Notes under the pieces: generated by a model | The model's database searches: none | What the model saw: the letters and a program-made list of their open reading frames with translations, nothing else | What the model was told of the DNA's origin: nothing | Program-made: the position numbers and the translations under genes | In this document: positions 49,050 through 58,469 of the stretch, piece by piece | How positions within the stretch are numbered: position 1 is the stretch's first letter | Layout of the letters: each line of letters starts with the position of its first letter | Assembly (NCBI GenBank): GCA_020636025.1 | Contig: JACJYQ010000001.1 | Span: 186,001 to 250,000, forward strand | DNA from: Lewinellaceae bacterium | Lineage (GTDB): Bacteria > Bacteroidota > Bacteroidia > Chitinophagales > Saprospiraceae | Reading direction: 5' to 3' | Length of the DNA: 64,000 nucleotides

Positions 49050-50507
49050 ATGCCACATCAATTGACCTCTCGAAATTTATTTTTTACCGGAATTGTCCTG
49101 ACCGTTTTATGTGCCTGGTTTAGTGTCGGGTATCATCACCCTGATGAACATTACCAAATTTGGGAATTTGCCAAAGTAAAACTAGGGGAGGCGCCGGTAG
49201 AGGACCTTCCCTGGGAATATGCTGAAAAGATGCGGCCGGGGTTACAGCCATTCTTGGCATTCACCGGCATAAAGTTTGCGCGCGCCATAGGCATTGATGA
49301 TCCATTTGATCAGGTATTGTTGTTGAGGATGCTCACTGGAATTTTGGTGTTTTTGCTTTATTGGAAATGGAGTGATGTATTGGCAGAAAAATTCGCCGAC
49401 AAGGGTAGGTTCCTGAAGTTGTGTTTGCTGTTTTTCTGGTTGTCACCTTATTTAAATGTGCGTTTTTCATCGGAGAATCTGTCGGCCTTAGCCTTTTTCA
49501 CGGGGTTGCTTCTCATATATCCGGACCCAAATAAGAAATCAATCTCTAAACTAATACTTAGTGGGTTTCTGATCTGCCTTGCTTTCTTCTTCCGGTACCA
49601 AATTGCCTTTGCTTATGCGGGGTTGGGATTGTGGCTTGTGTTTGCACAAAAAACATCATGGAAAAACCTGGCCCTTATGGCTTCAGGAGCATTGGTAGCA
49701 CTCATCCCAGGTGCCCTGACTGATCATTGGCTTTATGGAGAATGGGTGTTTGCACCATATAACTATTTCGCTCAAAATATAATTGAGGATAAAGCGGCGG
49801 GATTTGGTGTGTCTCCTTGGTGGTGGTATTTCACCGAAATGATCATTTTTTTATTGCCTCCGGTCAGCCTGTTCCTGTACTGGTTTCTTGGTAAAGGAAT
49901 TTCCAGGGAAAGAATGCATGTTTTTGTTTGGTGTCTGGTACCGTTTGTGATCGGGCATTCGCTGGTGGGCCATAAAGAAACAAGGTTTTTGTTCCCCATG
50001 TTGTGGCCCATTTTTTATCTGCTTGCCGTTGGTTATGATCACATAAGGGTGCAGTCGTATTGGAAATCCTGGTTGAAAGGCGTCTTTACGTTTGCGCTGG
50101 TCATCAATTTCATAGCGCTGGCTTACAGAACCATTTATCCGGCAAATGACGTTCTCCCCAACATTCGTTTTATCCGCGATTATTCGGCTGAGCACCCGGG
50201 AACAACGGTGTTTATGGATAGTCATGGAGGTCCTAAAAAAGAGACCTTACAACTTCACTTTTACCAAATGCCCTGGGTTCATTTTGAAGTAACTGATAGT
50301 ATAAGCCAACTGGATAATCATGCCTTGTATCAGCCAAAACCGGGCGACCTCATTTACTTCAGAACAGACGACACCTCCTACTGTCCGGAAGGGTTTAGCA
50401 AAACACTTGTGTATAAATGGTTTCCAGACTGGTTGTTGAGCATCAATATAAATGACTGGACCTCCAGAACCCGAATTTGGAAAATATACCGGTTGGATAA
50501 GCTTTGA
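49050..50507 (+). CDS. GT22-type (GPI/ALG-like) multi-span mannosyltransferase
   Basis: A 485-residue integral membrane glycosyltransferase of the GT-C fold with about nine spans. The N-terminal luminal-loop acid motif HHPDEHYQ (near residue 30) matches the HPDE-type catalytic site of GT22/PIG-B-like mannosyltransferases, which use polyprenyl-phosphate-linked sugars. VGHKETRFLFPMLWPIFYL, a family signature, appears near residue 310. It is divergent from the polysaccharide block and may contribute to the same polymer or to protein glycosylation; both are inference. Confidence 0.82.
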   Translation: MPHQLTSRNLFFTGIVLTVLCAWFSVGYHHPDEHYQIWEFAKVKLGEAPVEDLPWEYAEKMRPGLQPFLAFTGIKFARAIGIDDPFDQVLLLRMLTGILVFLLYWKWSDVLAEKFADKGRFLKLCLLFFWLSPYLNVRFSSENLSALAFFTGLLLIYPDPNKKSISKLILSGFLICLAFFFRYQIAFAYAGLGLWLVFAQKTSWKNLALMASGALVALIPGALTDHWLYGEWVFAPYNYFAQNIIEDKAAGFGVSPWWWYFTEMIIFLLPPVSLFLYWFLGKGISRERMHVFVWCLVPFVIGHSLVGHKETRFLFPMLWPIFYLLAVGYDHIRVQSYWKSWLKGVFTFALVINFIALAYRTIYPANDVLPNIRFIRDYSAEHPGTTVFMDSHGGPKKETLQLHFYQMPWVHFEVTDSISQLDNHALYQPKPGDLIYFRTDDTSYCPEGFSKTLVYKWFPDWLLSININDWTSRTRIWKIYRLDKL

Positions 50508-50627
50508 TTAGTATGATTAATACCTGAATTAAAAGCACAAACTGTCCAAACTGGAATATTTGGTTGATACTTCAATCCTATTCTATACCTTAGCCTTGTT
50601 CATTTTCCTCACCAATTTTAGCTTACC

Positions 50628-53600
50628 ATGAGAATATCCTTTACATGTTTATTAATTGTCTTTTCATTGTGTACCTGGAACCTTGGGGCGCAATCTTCAA
50701 AGGATGCAACGGTGCCGATGACGGCCACAGTAAACCTTGTTGATAATACCATTTTATTGGAATGGGCTAATCCCGATACTGCCGATCTGTTGATTTTGCG
50801 ACGTACCAAGGGGCAAGCGGGAAACCAATGGATCCAATTACTGAATGATACTGCCAGTACCCTGACTTCCGGAACTGATAATTTTATGATTACCCAGGGG
50901 GAAACCTACGAGTACGTAATTCAGCGCTTTAAGAATATTTACTCCTATGGTTACGCACATGTGGCTGTCAGGGCCCCAGTAGTTGATAAAAGAGGTGAGG
51001 TTCTGGTGATTGTAGATTCGGTAACCGCCGATATACTTGGTGTTGAACTGGTTCGTATGAAAAACGACATGCGGGGAGATGGCTGGGTGGCTACACCCAT
51101 CAAGATTGGCCCGTCTGCCACGGTTCAATCCGTGAAATCCATTATTCAGGATGCTTACAATGCCGATCCTCAAAATGTAAAGGCCGTTCTTTTGGTTGGC
51201 GATGTGCCTATCCCGTATTCTGGCAATGCCAACTGGGATGGTCATAATGACCACGCAGGAGCATGGCCGGCAGATTCATATTATGCTGATCTTGATGGTG
51301 TCTGGACTGATAACACGGTGGATAACACAACCCCTTCAAGGGCCGCAAACGATAATGTGCCTGGAGATGGGAAATTTGACCAAAGTTTTATTCCAGGACT
51401 TGTTGAAGTGCAGGTGGGTAGAATTGATTTTCGCAGAATAGATGCCAATATGTTTGGCGAGGATGACGTGTATGGCCTAATCCGCAGATATCTGGATAAA
51501 AACCATGCCTGGAGAACGGGGGCCTATACTGTTGAAAACAAAGCCCTTGTGGATGATAATTTTGGGTATTTTAACGGAGAAGCCTTTGCATCAAATGGTT
51601 ACCGGAATGCCTACCCCTTGGTAGGAGAAGCAAACGTTGTAGCTGCCGATTTTTTCAATAATACAAACCCGCAAACCTGGTTACTGGGGTACGGTTGTGG
51701 TGGCGGCACCTATACAAGTGCATCGGGTGTAGGGAACAGTACAAATTTCGCTACTGATACCGTAAACATCGTTTTTGCCAATTTATTTGGAAGCTATCAC
51801 GGTGACTGGGATTACGAATCAAATCCATTTATGCCTTCTGCCCTTGCATCACGGGGGGGAATCCTGACCTGTTCCTGGGCTGGTCGCCCGCATTGGTTCA
51901 ATCAGGCACTTGCTTCTGGTGAAACCATCGGGTATTGTCATATGGAAACACAAAATGCCCAGTTTAACAATGGATTTATTCCAAATTTTGCAGAGTCGGG
52001 TGCCCACACAGCCCTATTGGGTGATCCAACACTTCGGGCGCACATTGTTCCTCCACCAAGTGATTTGGTTATTTCTAATAATTGTGCTGAAGTTGATCTC
52101 AACTGGACTGCCTCAGCAGGTAATGTAGAAGGGTACCACATTTACAGAAGTTTGTCAAACGATGGCCCTTATGAGCGTATCACAAGCTCTCTGGTAGCAG
52201 GCACGAGCTATACGGATATGAGTCCACTCGATGACACCTTGTTTTATCAGGTTCGAGCCATTAAAACTCAAATAACACCGGGAGGTGGTATTTATATAAA
52301 CAACAGCGTTGGACCCATTGCTTACGTAATTCACAATCCACCGGTTGCTCCGCTGGTCGACATTGACGGTTCTTCACTAACCTGTGTGGATTTGACGGTA
52401 ACACTTTCAGCTACAAGCGATAAACCTTTGGTAGCCTGGAGTTGGAACGGTCCTTCCGGAACTTCCAACGATCCTACTTTTGAAATTGATCTGGCCGGTA
52501 ATTACAGCCTGACAGTTACGGATGAGGATAATTGCATGGCAACGGGTTCTATTTTTATTGAGCAAAATACCATTCCTCCAATACTCGCCATCAACACCTC
52601 CAACTTGTTGACCTGTTCTGAAACAAGTGCCACGCTGAGTATCAGTACTTCAGCCAATCTTGATGGAGACTCTTATATGTGGTCAAATGGAGAAACCACT
52701 GCCGAAATTATGGTTTCGCAACCAGGCACCTACACGGTTACCGCTGTCAACTCGGATAATGGCTGTATGGGAACTGGCAGTTTCAATCTTCAACAGGATA
52801 TCGCTGCGCCGCCATTGAATGTCCCTACCGAGCTGAGTTATTCATGCCTGGTTGCATGTGCCTCCCTGGAACTACCTGATCTTCAGGATGTTGACTATTA
52901 CCTTGATCAGGTGCTACAAGATCCATCTGTCATTGTTAAATTGTGTAATGCAGGCATTTATGAGCTGATTGCCGTAGGCGCTAATAATGGCTGTACTTCC
53001 AGCGCCTCAATTGAGGTCATTGCCGATGTTAATGAGCCAGGCGCTTCAGCCGGCGTAAGTGGAATTCTGAGCTGTCAGAATCCTACTGTTCAATTAATGG
53101 GCAGTACTTCAGGTAGCAATGTTTCATTTTATTGGGCTGGTCCGGGAATTGTCAATAATCCCAATCAGCAAAATCCGTTGGTAAACATGCCTGGAGTATA
53201 TACGGTAACAGTAGAAGACCTGGATAATGGTTGTTCCTCTCAAGATGAAGTCACCGTGGAGGCAGACATTAGTTTGCCTCAGGTTCAGGCAACAGGCGGC
53301 GTAATAACTTGTAATGAAGTTAGCGTTGAATTAATGGTAATGACTAATTCTGCAGGTGCAAGCTTTAGTTGGACAGGACCGATGGGTTTCTCCTCAACTG
53401 AACAAAATCCTGTGACTACATTCCCTGGGACTTATACAGTAGTAGTATCCAGCATTGCAGGATGCACAAACTCGGCTACCGTGCAAGTCGAAGATCAGGC
53501 TCAGGTACCAGAATTTGGTATACCAGTAATTGATGAGATCAATTGTGACAATCCATGTGTTACGGTACAGCTTATTCCCATTACCCCGGGACTTCAGATT

Positions 53601-54425
53601 GATCCGGTTATGTATTGTGATCCCGGCACCTACACCATTACAGTGACCAGTAATAATGGTTGTTCTGCAGATGCCACTTTCCTGGTAATGAAGGCCGATA
53701 CATTTACTGCCATGCTGGAGCCAGGCTTTATCGACTGTGACGGAACGATCACCCTTTCTGTCGTAGCAGAAGGTGGTACCATGCCATACTCATATTTGTG
53801 GTCCAATGGTTCTACTTTTTCCGGTGCATTGTTCGTGCTGGATGGCAGTCCGATTTCGGTAACGGTTTCTGATTCAGGAGGTTGTGTTTGGGAAAGCGAT
53901 ACATTGAATATTGTAGCGCCACCACCACTTAACTTATCGGCTGACGTAACCGATGCTTCAGGTATGACACAAAGTGACGGTTCGGTTATGTTGAACCTGT
54001 CAGGCGGTACTCCACCGTTTGGATTTATCTGGAGTAATGGTTCGACAAATCAAAATCTGACTGGTGTGTTGCCGGGTACATATACAGTTATTGTTACTGA
54101 ATTAACCACAGGTTGCACAGCAGAAGGGTCTTTTGTTGTAGGCTTTACCTCTGATGTGACAGAAATTGCATCTATACAATCACTGGATATTTCGCCAAAT
54201 CCTAGCAGCGGTGTTTCTGTTCTCAATCTGGTACTTCGCGAACAAATGCCCGTAAAAATCCAAATTCACGACGCCATCGGACGGCTAATTGCTGATAAAC
54301 CTGAATTGGAAACAAATACCCTGACCTTGCCCCTTGATCTCTCAAATCAGGCACCGGGAGTGTATTATATTTCAATCGGACTTGAGAATGAAAAAATCGT
54401 GAGAAAACTGGTTATACAGAGATAA
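50628..54425 (+). CDS. C25 (gingipain-like) peptidase with Ig/SprB-like repeats and T9SS tail
   Basis: A 1265-residue secreted protein. Signal peptide to about residue 21 (NLGAQ); N-terminal beta domain; peptidase C25-type domain at ~120-480, with VLLVGDVPIPY as core strand, probable catalytic His at residue 391 (FGSYHGDWD) and Cys at 415 (ILTCSWAGR); a fibronectin III-like domain at ~480-570; about six Ig-like and SprB-like repeats (~580-1170), each with G-x-Y-x-V-T-V strands and paired Cys; a T9SS type A tail at the end (LDISPNPSSGVSVLNL). Likely a surface-released protease or adhesin. The His-Cys spacing of 24 is shorter than the spacing I recall for gingipain R, so activity is not certain. 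Confidence 0.82.
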   Translation: MRISFTCLLIVFSLCTWNLGAQSSKDATVPMTATVNLVDNTILLEWANPDTADLLILRRTKGQAGNQWIQLLNDTASTLTSGTDNFMITQGETYEYVIQRFKNIYSYGYAHVAVRAPVVDKRGEVLVIVDSVTADILGVELVRMKNDMRGDGWVATPIKIGPSATVQSVKSIIQDAYNADPQNVKAVLLVGDVPIPYSGNANWDGHNDHAGAWPADSYYADLDGVWTDNTVDNTTPSRAANDNVPGDGKFDQSFIPGLVEVQVGRIDFRRIDANMFGEDDVYGLIRRYLDKNHAWRTGAYTVENKALVDDNFGYFNGEAFASNGYRNAYPLVGEANVVAADFFNNTNPQTWLLGYGCGGGTYTSASGVGNSTNFATDTVNIVFANLFGSYHGDWDYESNPFMPSALASRGGILTCSWAGRPHWFNQALASGETIGYCHMETQNAQFNNGFIPNFAESGAHTALLGDPTLRAHIVPPPSDLVISNNCAEVDLNWTASAGNVEGYHIYRSLSNDGPYERITSSLVAGTSYTDMSPLDDTLFYQVRAIKTQITPGGGIYINNSVGPIAYVIHNPPVAPLVDIDGSSLTCVDLTVTLSATSDKPLVAWSWNGPSGTSNDPTFEIDLAGNYSLTVTDEDNCMATGSIFIEQNTIPPILAINTSNLLTCSETSATLSISTSANLDGDSYMWSNGETTAEIMVSQPGTYTVTAVNSDNGCMGTGSFNLQQDIAAPPLNVPTELSYSCLVACASLELPDLQDVDYYLDQVLQDPSVIVKLCNAGIYELIAVGANNGCTSSASIEVIADVNEPGASAGVSGILSCQNPTVQLMGSTSGSNVSFYWAGPGIVNNPNQQNPLVNMPGVYTVTVEDLDNGCSSQDEVTVEADISLPQVQATGGVITCNEVSVELMVMTNSAGASFSWTGPMGFSSTEQNPVTTFPGTYTVVVSSIAGCTNSATVQVEDQAQVPEFGIPVIDEINCDNPCVTVQLIPITPGLQIDPVMYCDPGTYTITVTSNNGCSADATFLVMKADTFTAMLEPGFIDCDGTITLSVVAEGGTMPYSYLWSNGSTFSGALFVLDGSPISVTVSDSGGCVWESDTLNIVAPPPLNLSADVTDASGMTQSDGSVMLNLSGGTPPFGFIWSNGSTNQNLTGVLPGTYTVIVTELTTGCTAEGSFVVGFTSDVTEIASIQSLDISPNPSSGVSVLNLVLREQMPVKIQIHDAIGRLIADKPELETNTLTLPLDLSNQAPGVYYISIGLENEKIVRKLVIQR

Positions 54426-54453
54426 GATTTGAATGGTTAGAGATAACATGAGT

Positions 54454-54496
54454 CATCCCGAATTTTCCGCTAAATGGAAGGTTCGGGATGTTTTTT
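54454..54496 (+). terminator. Terminator after the C25 gene
   Basis: CATCCCGAA pairs with TTCGGGATG across a 19-nt loop and is followed by six T. It lies 28 nt after the stop codon and is also the left arm of the outer palindrome. Confidence 0.7.
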
Positions 54497-54497
54497 C

Positions 54498-54655
54498 GCC
54501 GCGCTTGTGTCTTTTTTGACCAAGCGCAATATTAGGTGAGGTGCTAAGCATATTATGTGAAGCCAAATTAGGCTTAATTGGCAAGGGTATTATTGATTTC
54601 ATTGTCATGGCTACTCACGTAACATGCGCTTGGTCAAAAAAGACACAAGCGCGGC
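54498..54655. repeat. MITE-like inverted-repeat element, copy B
   Basis: A 158-bp element with perfect 31-bp terminal inverted repeats (54498-54528 and 54625-54655). Each terminal repeat is itself palindromic (GCGCTTG ... CAAGCGC). The 96-bp core matches copy A at 6466-6561 at about 89% with no length change. No transposase and no target duplication are visible. Confidence 0.85.
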
Positions 54656-54693
54656 AGGAAATGCACCTGATAAATTGTGCAGGTCCGAACAAA

Positions 54694-54727
54694 ATCCCGA
54701 ATTTTGATTGCGTTCAAAATTCGGGAT
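54694..54727 (-). terminator. Hairpin at the end of miaA
   Basis: ATCCCGAATTTT and AAAATTCGGGAT form a perfect 12-bp stem with a 10-nt loop. Read on the minus strand it follows the miaA stop by a few bases and is followed by TTTTG, so it can serve as the miaA terminator. Confidence 0.65.
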
Positions 54728-54735
54728 GACTCATG

Positions 54736-55635
54736 TTATCTCTCATCTCTAACATATTTCAATATGTCGTTTTCTTCGGATATTGGGTTGAATGTAGTCC
54801 AGTTGCCGTGTTTTCTGAACCAGGTGGCCTGTCTTTTGGCGTAGTTTCTTGTATGCTGTTTGATCTTTACAACAGCTTCTTCTTTGCTGATTTTTCCGTC
54901 GAAAAAATCGAAAAACTCTTCGTAACCCACTGTTTTTAAGGCTGGGTTGTCTCTATAGGGTAAAAGGGACTCGACCTCCTGTTCAAGTCCGTCCTCCAGC
55001 ATTTGATCCACCCGGGCTTCTATACGTGTATACAGCTCTTCCCTGGGGATATCCAGTAGGATATAAAGCGGGGTGAAGCTTCTGGGCGATTTGTTGTTTT
55101 TACGGTAAAATGTAAAAGTGTTTCCTGTTTCCAAGCACACTTCGATTGCACGGCGTAACCTGGCCGGGTTTTGCTGATCGACTATATCAAAGTATTCAGG
55201 ATCAAGTAATTGAAGCGTTGCTTGGAGCCAGGGAAGGCCACCGGTTTGATTTTGTATTTCAACCTTTGACCTTGTCTCTTTACTGATTTCCGGAAATTTA
55301 TCGAGGCCTTCACAAACGGCGTTCAGATATAATCCGGAGCCTCCCACCAGAATTGCTTCATCTTTCACCTGAAATACCTCATCCAATACAACAAGGGCAT
55401 CTTGTTCAAAATTACCTACACTGTAATCTTCTGAAATTGACAGGGAATCTATAAAGTAATGTTTGGCTAATGCAAGCTCTTCTGGGCTTGGCTTCGCAGT
55501 TCCAATGTTCATTTCCCTGTAAAACTGGCGACTATCTGCCGACAGGATAACTGTATTCAGTTCCCTGGCAAGGCGAATGGCTAAGGCTGTTTTACCACTG
55601 GCTGTTGCACCTCCTATTACAATCAATCGCTTCAT
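54736..55635 (-). CDS. miaA: MiaA, tRNA dimethylallyltransferase
   Basis: Adds the dimethylallyl group to A37 of tRNAs reading UNN codons. The 299-residue product has the P-loop GGATASGKTALAIRLA (residues 8-23), SADSRQFYREMNIGTAKPS near 34-52, GGSGLYLNAVCEGLD and the C-terminal NYAKRQATWFRKH. The stop codon and last residues lie inside the outer arm of a palindrome. An imperfect promoter box (TGATTTTG) lies 13 nt before the ATG. Confidence 0.95.
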   Translation of the reverse strand: MKRLIVIGGATASGKTALAIRLARELNTVILSADSRQFYREMNIGTAKPSPEELALAKHYFIDSLSISEDYSVGNFEQDALVVLDEVFQVKDEAILVGGSGLYLNAVCEGLDKFPEISKETRSKVEIQNQTGGLPWLQATLQLLDPEYFDIVDQQNPARLRRAIEVCLETGNTFTFYRKNNKSPRSFTPLYILLDIPREELYTRIEARVDQMLEDGLEQEVESLLPYRDNPALKTVGYEEFFDFFDGKISKEEAVVKIKQHTRNYAKRQATWFRKHGNWTTFNPISEENDILKYVRDER

Positions 55636-55883
55636 AACGCATAGTTAGCAAAATCAGATGAAAATAAATTGTTAGAAAATTGTCAATTCCCTGTGACCTT
55701 ATACCAGTAACTGCGTTTCAATGGTATCTTTCACCGAATTTAGTGAAACGATTTCCTTCTGAATTGTCTGGCCATGCCAACACCGATTTATTGTCTCCCA
55801 ATTTTGATTAGCCTTGCCCCTCAGTAAGGCTTTTTTTATGTCTGAAACCGAGTTTTTCGGTAAAAATATTTCCTGAATTATCA

Positions 55884-55920
55884 AATAAAAAAAGCCTTAT
55901 CGATTGATCGACAAGGCTTT
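55884..55920 (-). terminator. Terminator of tRNA-Gly
   Basis: On the minus strand AAAGCCTTGTCGAT pairs with ATCGATAAGGCTTT (one G-T wobble) across a 2-nt loop and ends in a T-run. It follows the tRNA by 9 nt. The remaining 250 bp up to miaA contain no convincing gene. Confidence 0.85.
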
Positions 55921-55928
55921 ATAGTATG

Positions 55929-56001
55929 AGCGGAAAACGAGACTCGAACTCGCGACTTCAACCTTGGCAAGGTTGCGCTCTACCAACTGAGCTACTTCCG
56001 C
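55929..56001 (-). tRNA. tRNA-Gly(GCC)
   Basis: Cloverleaf is complete on the minus strand: acceptor GCGGAAG with TTTCCGC (one G-T pair), D arm GCTC-GAGC, anticodon stem CAACC-GGTTG with loop TTGCCAA (anticodon GCC), T arm GCGAG TTCGAGT CTCGT. Discriminator U; the CCA is not encoded. It carries its own terminator. Confidence 0.95.
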
Positions 56002-56088
56002 GTTTTAGCGGCTGCAAAGATAATAGTATGCTTGGTAATTGAACAAGACTTTTTCAAAAAAAATCAAAGACGACATGAAATTTTCTTT

Positions 56089-58233
56089 TTAGTCGGGAAG
56101 ATGAATCTGTAGATGCTCCTTGTCATTGAATTCACCGGGTTCACTTTCCGAAAGCGCATCGATCTCCATCTCCAGTTTCCGTTTAAAATAGAAATAGGTT
56201 TCCAGTTGCGCCCTTACCGGAATGTCATTCCCTGTCCGGCGGTATTCATTGCGATTGTGCTTATCGATGATCCGGGCTCTCACGTTGTCTTTCAGCTGTA
56301 AATCTATCAGTTCCAGAATTTCTCTTTTTAATTCCGGGTCATACACGGGGAAGGCCGTTTCTATACGGTAACTCAGGTTTCTCTCCATCCAATCTGCGCT
56401 GCTGAGGTAAACCTGCTCGTTGCCATTATTATAGAATATGAACACCCGGGCATGCTCGAGAAACCTGTCTACTATACTGATGATTTCGATGTTCTCGCTT
56501 ACATCTGGTATGCCTGGAACCAGGCAGCAAATACCACGAATGATCAATGTTACCTTGACACCGGCATTGGAGGCTTCATACAGTTTTTGAATGATGCCTT
56601 TGTCCTCGAGGCTGTTTATTTTGAGCGTCATGCTCGCAGGTTTCCCAGCCTTTGCAGCGGCTATTTCATTATCGATCAACTCGTAAAACTTGGATCGTAA
56701 GTTGAATTTCCCAACCATCAGGTGCTCAAATGTTTGGGTAGGCGGAATGACGTTTTCCAGGAAACTAAATACATTGCTTACTTCAGATGTAAGTCTGTGA
56801 TCAGCGGTCATTAGGCTAAAATCCGAATAAATCTTGGCCGTTTCTTCGTGAAAATTGCCTGTACCCAGGTAAGCATATAATTGTGGCTCACCTTGTTCAA
56901 TTCTTCTGAACAAAGCTAGTTTTGAATGGACTTTCACTCCGGGGAATGAATAATGTACTCTAACCCCGGCCTTTTCCAGGCGTTCTCCCCATTCCAGATT
57001 GGTGGCTTCGTCAAAGCGGGCTTTTATTTCCACAAAAGCAGATACCTGCTTGCCCTTTTTGACTGCCTCCATAAGTGCCGCCAGAATCCGGCTGTTTTTG
57101 GCTACCCGGTATTGAATTACCTTGATGTGCGTCACATCGGGATCAATGGCCGCCTGTTCAAACAAATTAATTACCGCCTCAAATGACTGATAAGGTACAT
57201 GCAGCATTTGGTCTGCCTCCTTAATAATATCAAATGGAGTCGTGGTGCTGTGCATGGCCAGATGCTGTAAAGGCGGCAATGGCTTGTATTTCAAATGCGC
57301 CAGATTGAAATCCGGGAATTTGAAAAAATCAAAATTATTGTGATACCTACCTTCCGGGAGCATGTCATTTTTACGCAGGTCGAAGGTTTCCTGCAAATGT
57401 TTTAGGAGATGATCCGGCATTTCCCGATCGAATACAAATCGACTCGCAGGGCCAACCTGTCTTTTTTGAAGGCTGGATTTGATCTTTTGCACAAGATCAC
57501 CAGAGTATTCATCCTCAATATGCAGATCGCCATCTCTGGTAAGCTTGATGGAGTAGGCATCCTGAATGTCATAGCCCGGAAATAATTGGGTTACCGAATG
57601 CCTTACAATATCGTCGAGCATGATAAGATCCTGCCTGCCGGGAGGGGAGGGGAGCGAAACAAATCGGGGTAATTGGTCGGAAGGGATTTTTACCAGAGCG
57701 TATTCGCTGTCGGCAAATGGTTTTTTCTTTTGACGGAGATGTACTGCGAGATACAAATGCGCATTGGCCAGAAATGGGTTGATCCTGTGCTTTACCAATA
57801 ATACCGGCATTACGAAAGGCAACAGATTGTCCTGGAAGTAATCATCCACAAACTGCTGCTGGACCTGATTTAAATCAAGACGGCGAAGTAAATAAATGTT
57901 GTGATGCCGCAATTCCGGAACAATCTGGCTCTCAAATATCGCAGAAAACTCTTCTTGCTGCTTATTTACGATCCAGTGTAATTCTTTTAGTAATTGGCTG
58001 GGATCAAAGTCAAGCTGGGCCTTTGTCTTTTTGCCCACTTTTTTCAGTTTTCTCACTCCGGCTACCCGTATTCGGAAAAATTCATCCAGATTAGAAGAGT
58101 AGATGGCCAGGAACTTTAGACGCTCCAGCAGCGGTACTGCCGGGTCTTTTGCCTCTTGCAATACCCGGTAATTAAAGGAAAGCCATGAAACATCGCGATT
58201 TGTGTAATTACCCGAAAGGAGATTTGCTGCCAT
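56089..58233 (-). CDS. ppk1: Ppk1, polyphosphate kinase
   Basis: Makes long-chain polyphosphate from ATP. The 714-residue length matches the family. N-terminal domain with WLSFNYRVLQEA and LKFLAIYSSNLDEFF; catalytic half with KVHSKLALFRR carrying the phosphorylated His, then LGTGNFHEETAKIYSD and FSLMTAD; C-terminal domain with YLSSADWMERNLSYRIETAFP. Encoded between two tRNA genes; its own unit. Confidence 0.95.
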   Translation of the reverse strand: MAANLLSGNYTNRDVSWLSFNYRVLQEAKDPAVPLLERLKFLAIYSSNLDEFFRIRVAGVRKLKKVGKKTKAQLDFDPSQLLKELHWIVNKQQEEFSAIFESQIVPELRHHNIYLLRRLDLNQVQQQFVDDYFQDNLLPFVMPVLLVKHRINPFLANAHLYLAVHLRQKKKPFADSEYALVKIPSDQLPRFVSLPSPPGRQDLIMLDDIVRHSVTQLFPGYDIQDAYSIKLTRDGDLHIEDEYSGDLVQKIKSSLQKRQVGPASRFVFDREMPDHLLKHLQETFDLRKNDMLPEGRYHNNFDFFKFPDFNLAHLKYKPLPPLQHLAMHSTTTPFDIIKEADQMLHVPYQSFEAVINLFEQAAIDPDVTHIKVIQYRVAKNSRILAALMEAVKKGKQVSAFVEIKARFDEATNLEWGERLEKAGVRVHYSFPGVKVHSKLALFRRIEQGEPQLYAYLGTGNFHEETAKIYSDFSLMTADHRLTSEVSNVFSFLENVIPPTQTFEHLMVGKFNLRSKFYELIDNEIAAAKAGKPASMTLKINSLEDKGIIQKLYEASNAGVKVTLIIRGICCLVPGIPDVSENIEIISIVDRFLEHARVFIFYNNGNEQVYLSSADWMERNLSYRIETAFPVYDPELKREILELIDLQLKDNVRARIIDKHNRNEYRRTGNDIPVRAQLETYFYFKRKLEMEIDALSESEPGEFNDKEHLQIHLPD

Positions 58234-58342
58234 ATAACACTATACTTCAATTGAGATATTCGTGAACGTGGTGACAAAATCGGTATTTTAAGACTAATAA
58301 TTGCTCGATTTTGATCAATCCATAAAAAAACAACATAAAATT

Positions 58343-58371
58343 AAAAAAGGGGCCCGGAATTTCCGGACCCC
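58343..58371 (-). terminator. Terminator of tRNA-Leu
   Basis: On the minus strand GGGGTCCGG pairs with CCGGGCCCC (9 bp, one G-T pair) around a 5-nt loop, followed by six T. It begins 4 nt after the tRNA. Confidence 0.9.
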
Positions 58372-58375
58372 TTAG

Positions 58376-58459
58376 TGCGGGAAGCGGGAGTTGAACCCGC
58401 ACGATCGTGAAATCACTGGTGTTTGAGACCAGCGCGTCTACCAATTCCGCCATTCCCGC
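58376..58459 (-). tRNA. tRNA-Leu(CAA)
   Basis: Type II tRNA on the minus strand: acceptor GCGGGAA with TTCCCGC (7 perfect pairs), anticodon stem CTGGT-ACCAG with loop CTCAAAC (anticodon CAA), a long variable arm, T arm GCGGG TTCAACT CCCGC, discriminator A. CCA not encoded. Confidence 0.95.
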
Positions 58460-58469
58460 GGATACTGCT

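Larger units (their letters stand above)
54426..54735. other. 310-bp gap built as a nested palindrome
   Basis: Between the convergent C25 and miaA genes. An outer inverted repeat (54440-54466 with 54716-54742, 27 bp exact) encloses two local hairpins and the MITE-like element copy B. The right arm runs into the miaA stop codon. The plus-strand frame at 54541-54729 inside the gap is not judged a gene. Confidence 0.8.

Noticed and set aside
54541..54729. Plus-strand frame of 62 codons in the C25-miaA gap
   Set aside because: It crosses the whole inverted-repeat element and a terminator hairpin; no coding signature apart from the shared element peptide.
55699..55884. Minus-strand frame of 61 codons between tRNA-Gly and miaA
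   Set aside because: It starts with TTG inside the T-run of the tRNA-Gly terminator, has no promoter of its own and matches no family I know. It is left as non-coding.
55929..58459. Integration site at the tRNA-Gly or tRNA-Leu gene
   Set aside because: Neither tRNA has a duplicated 3' end near by, no integrase gene is present, and the genes around are housekeeping.
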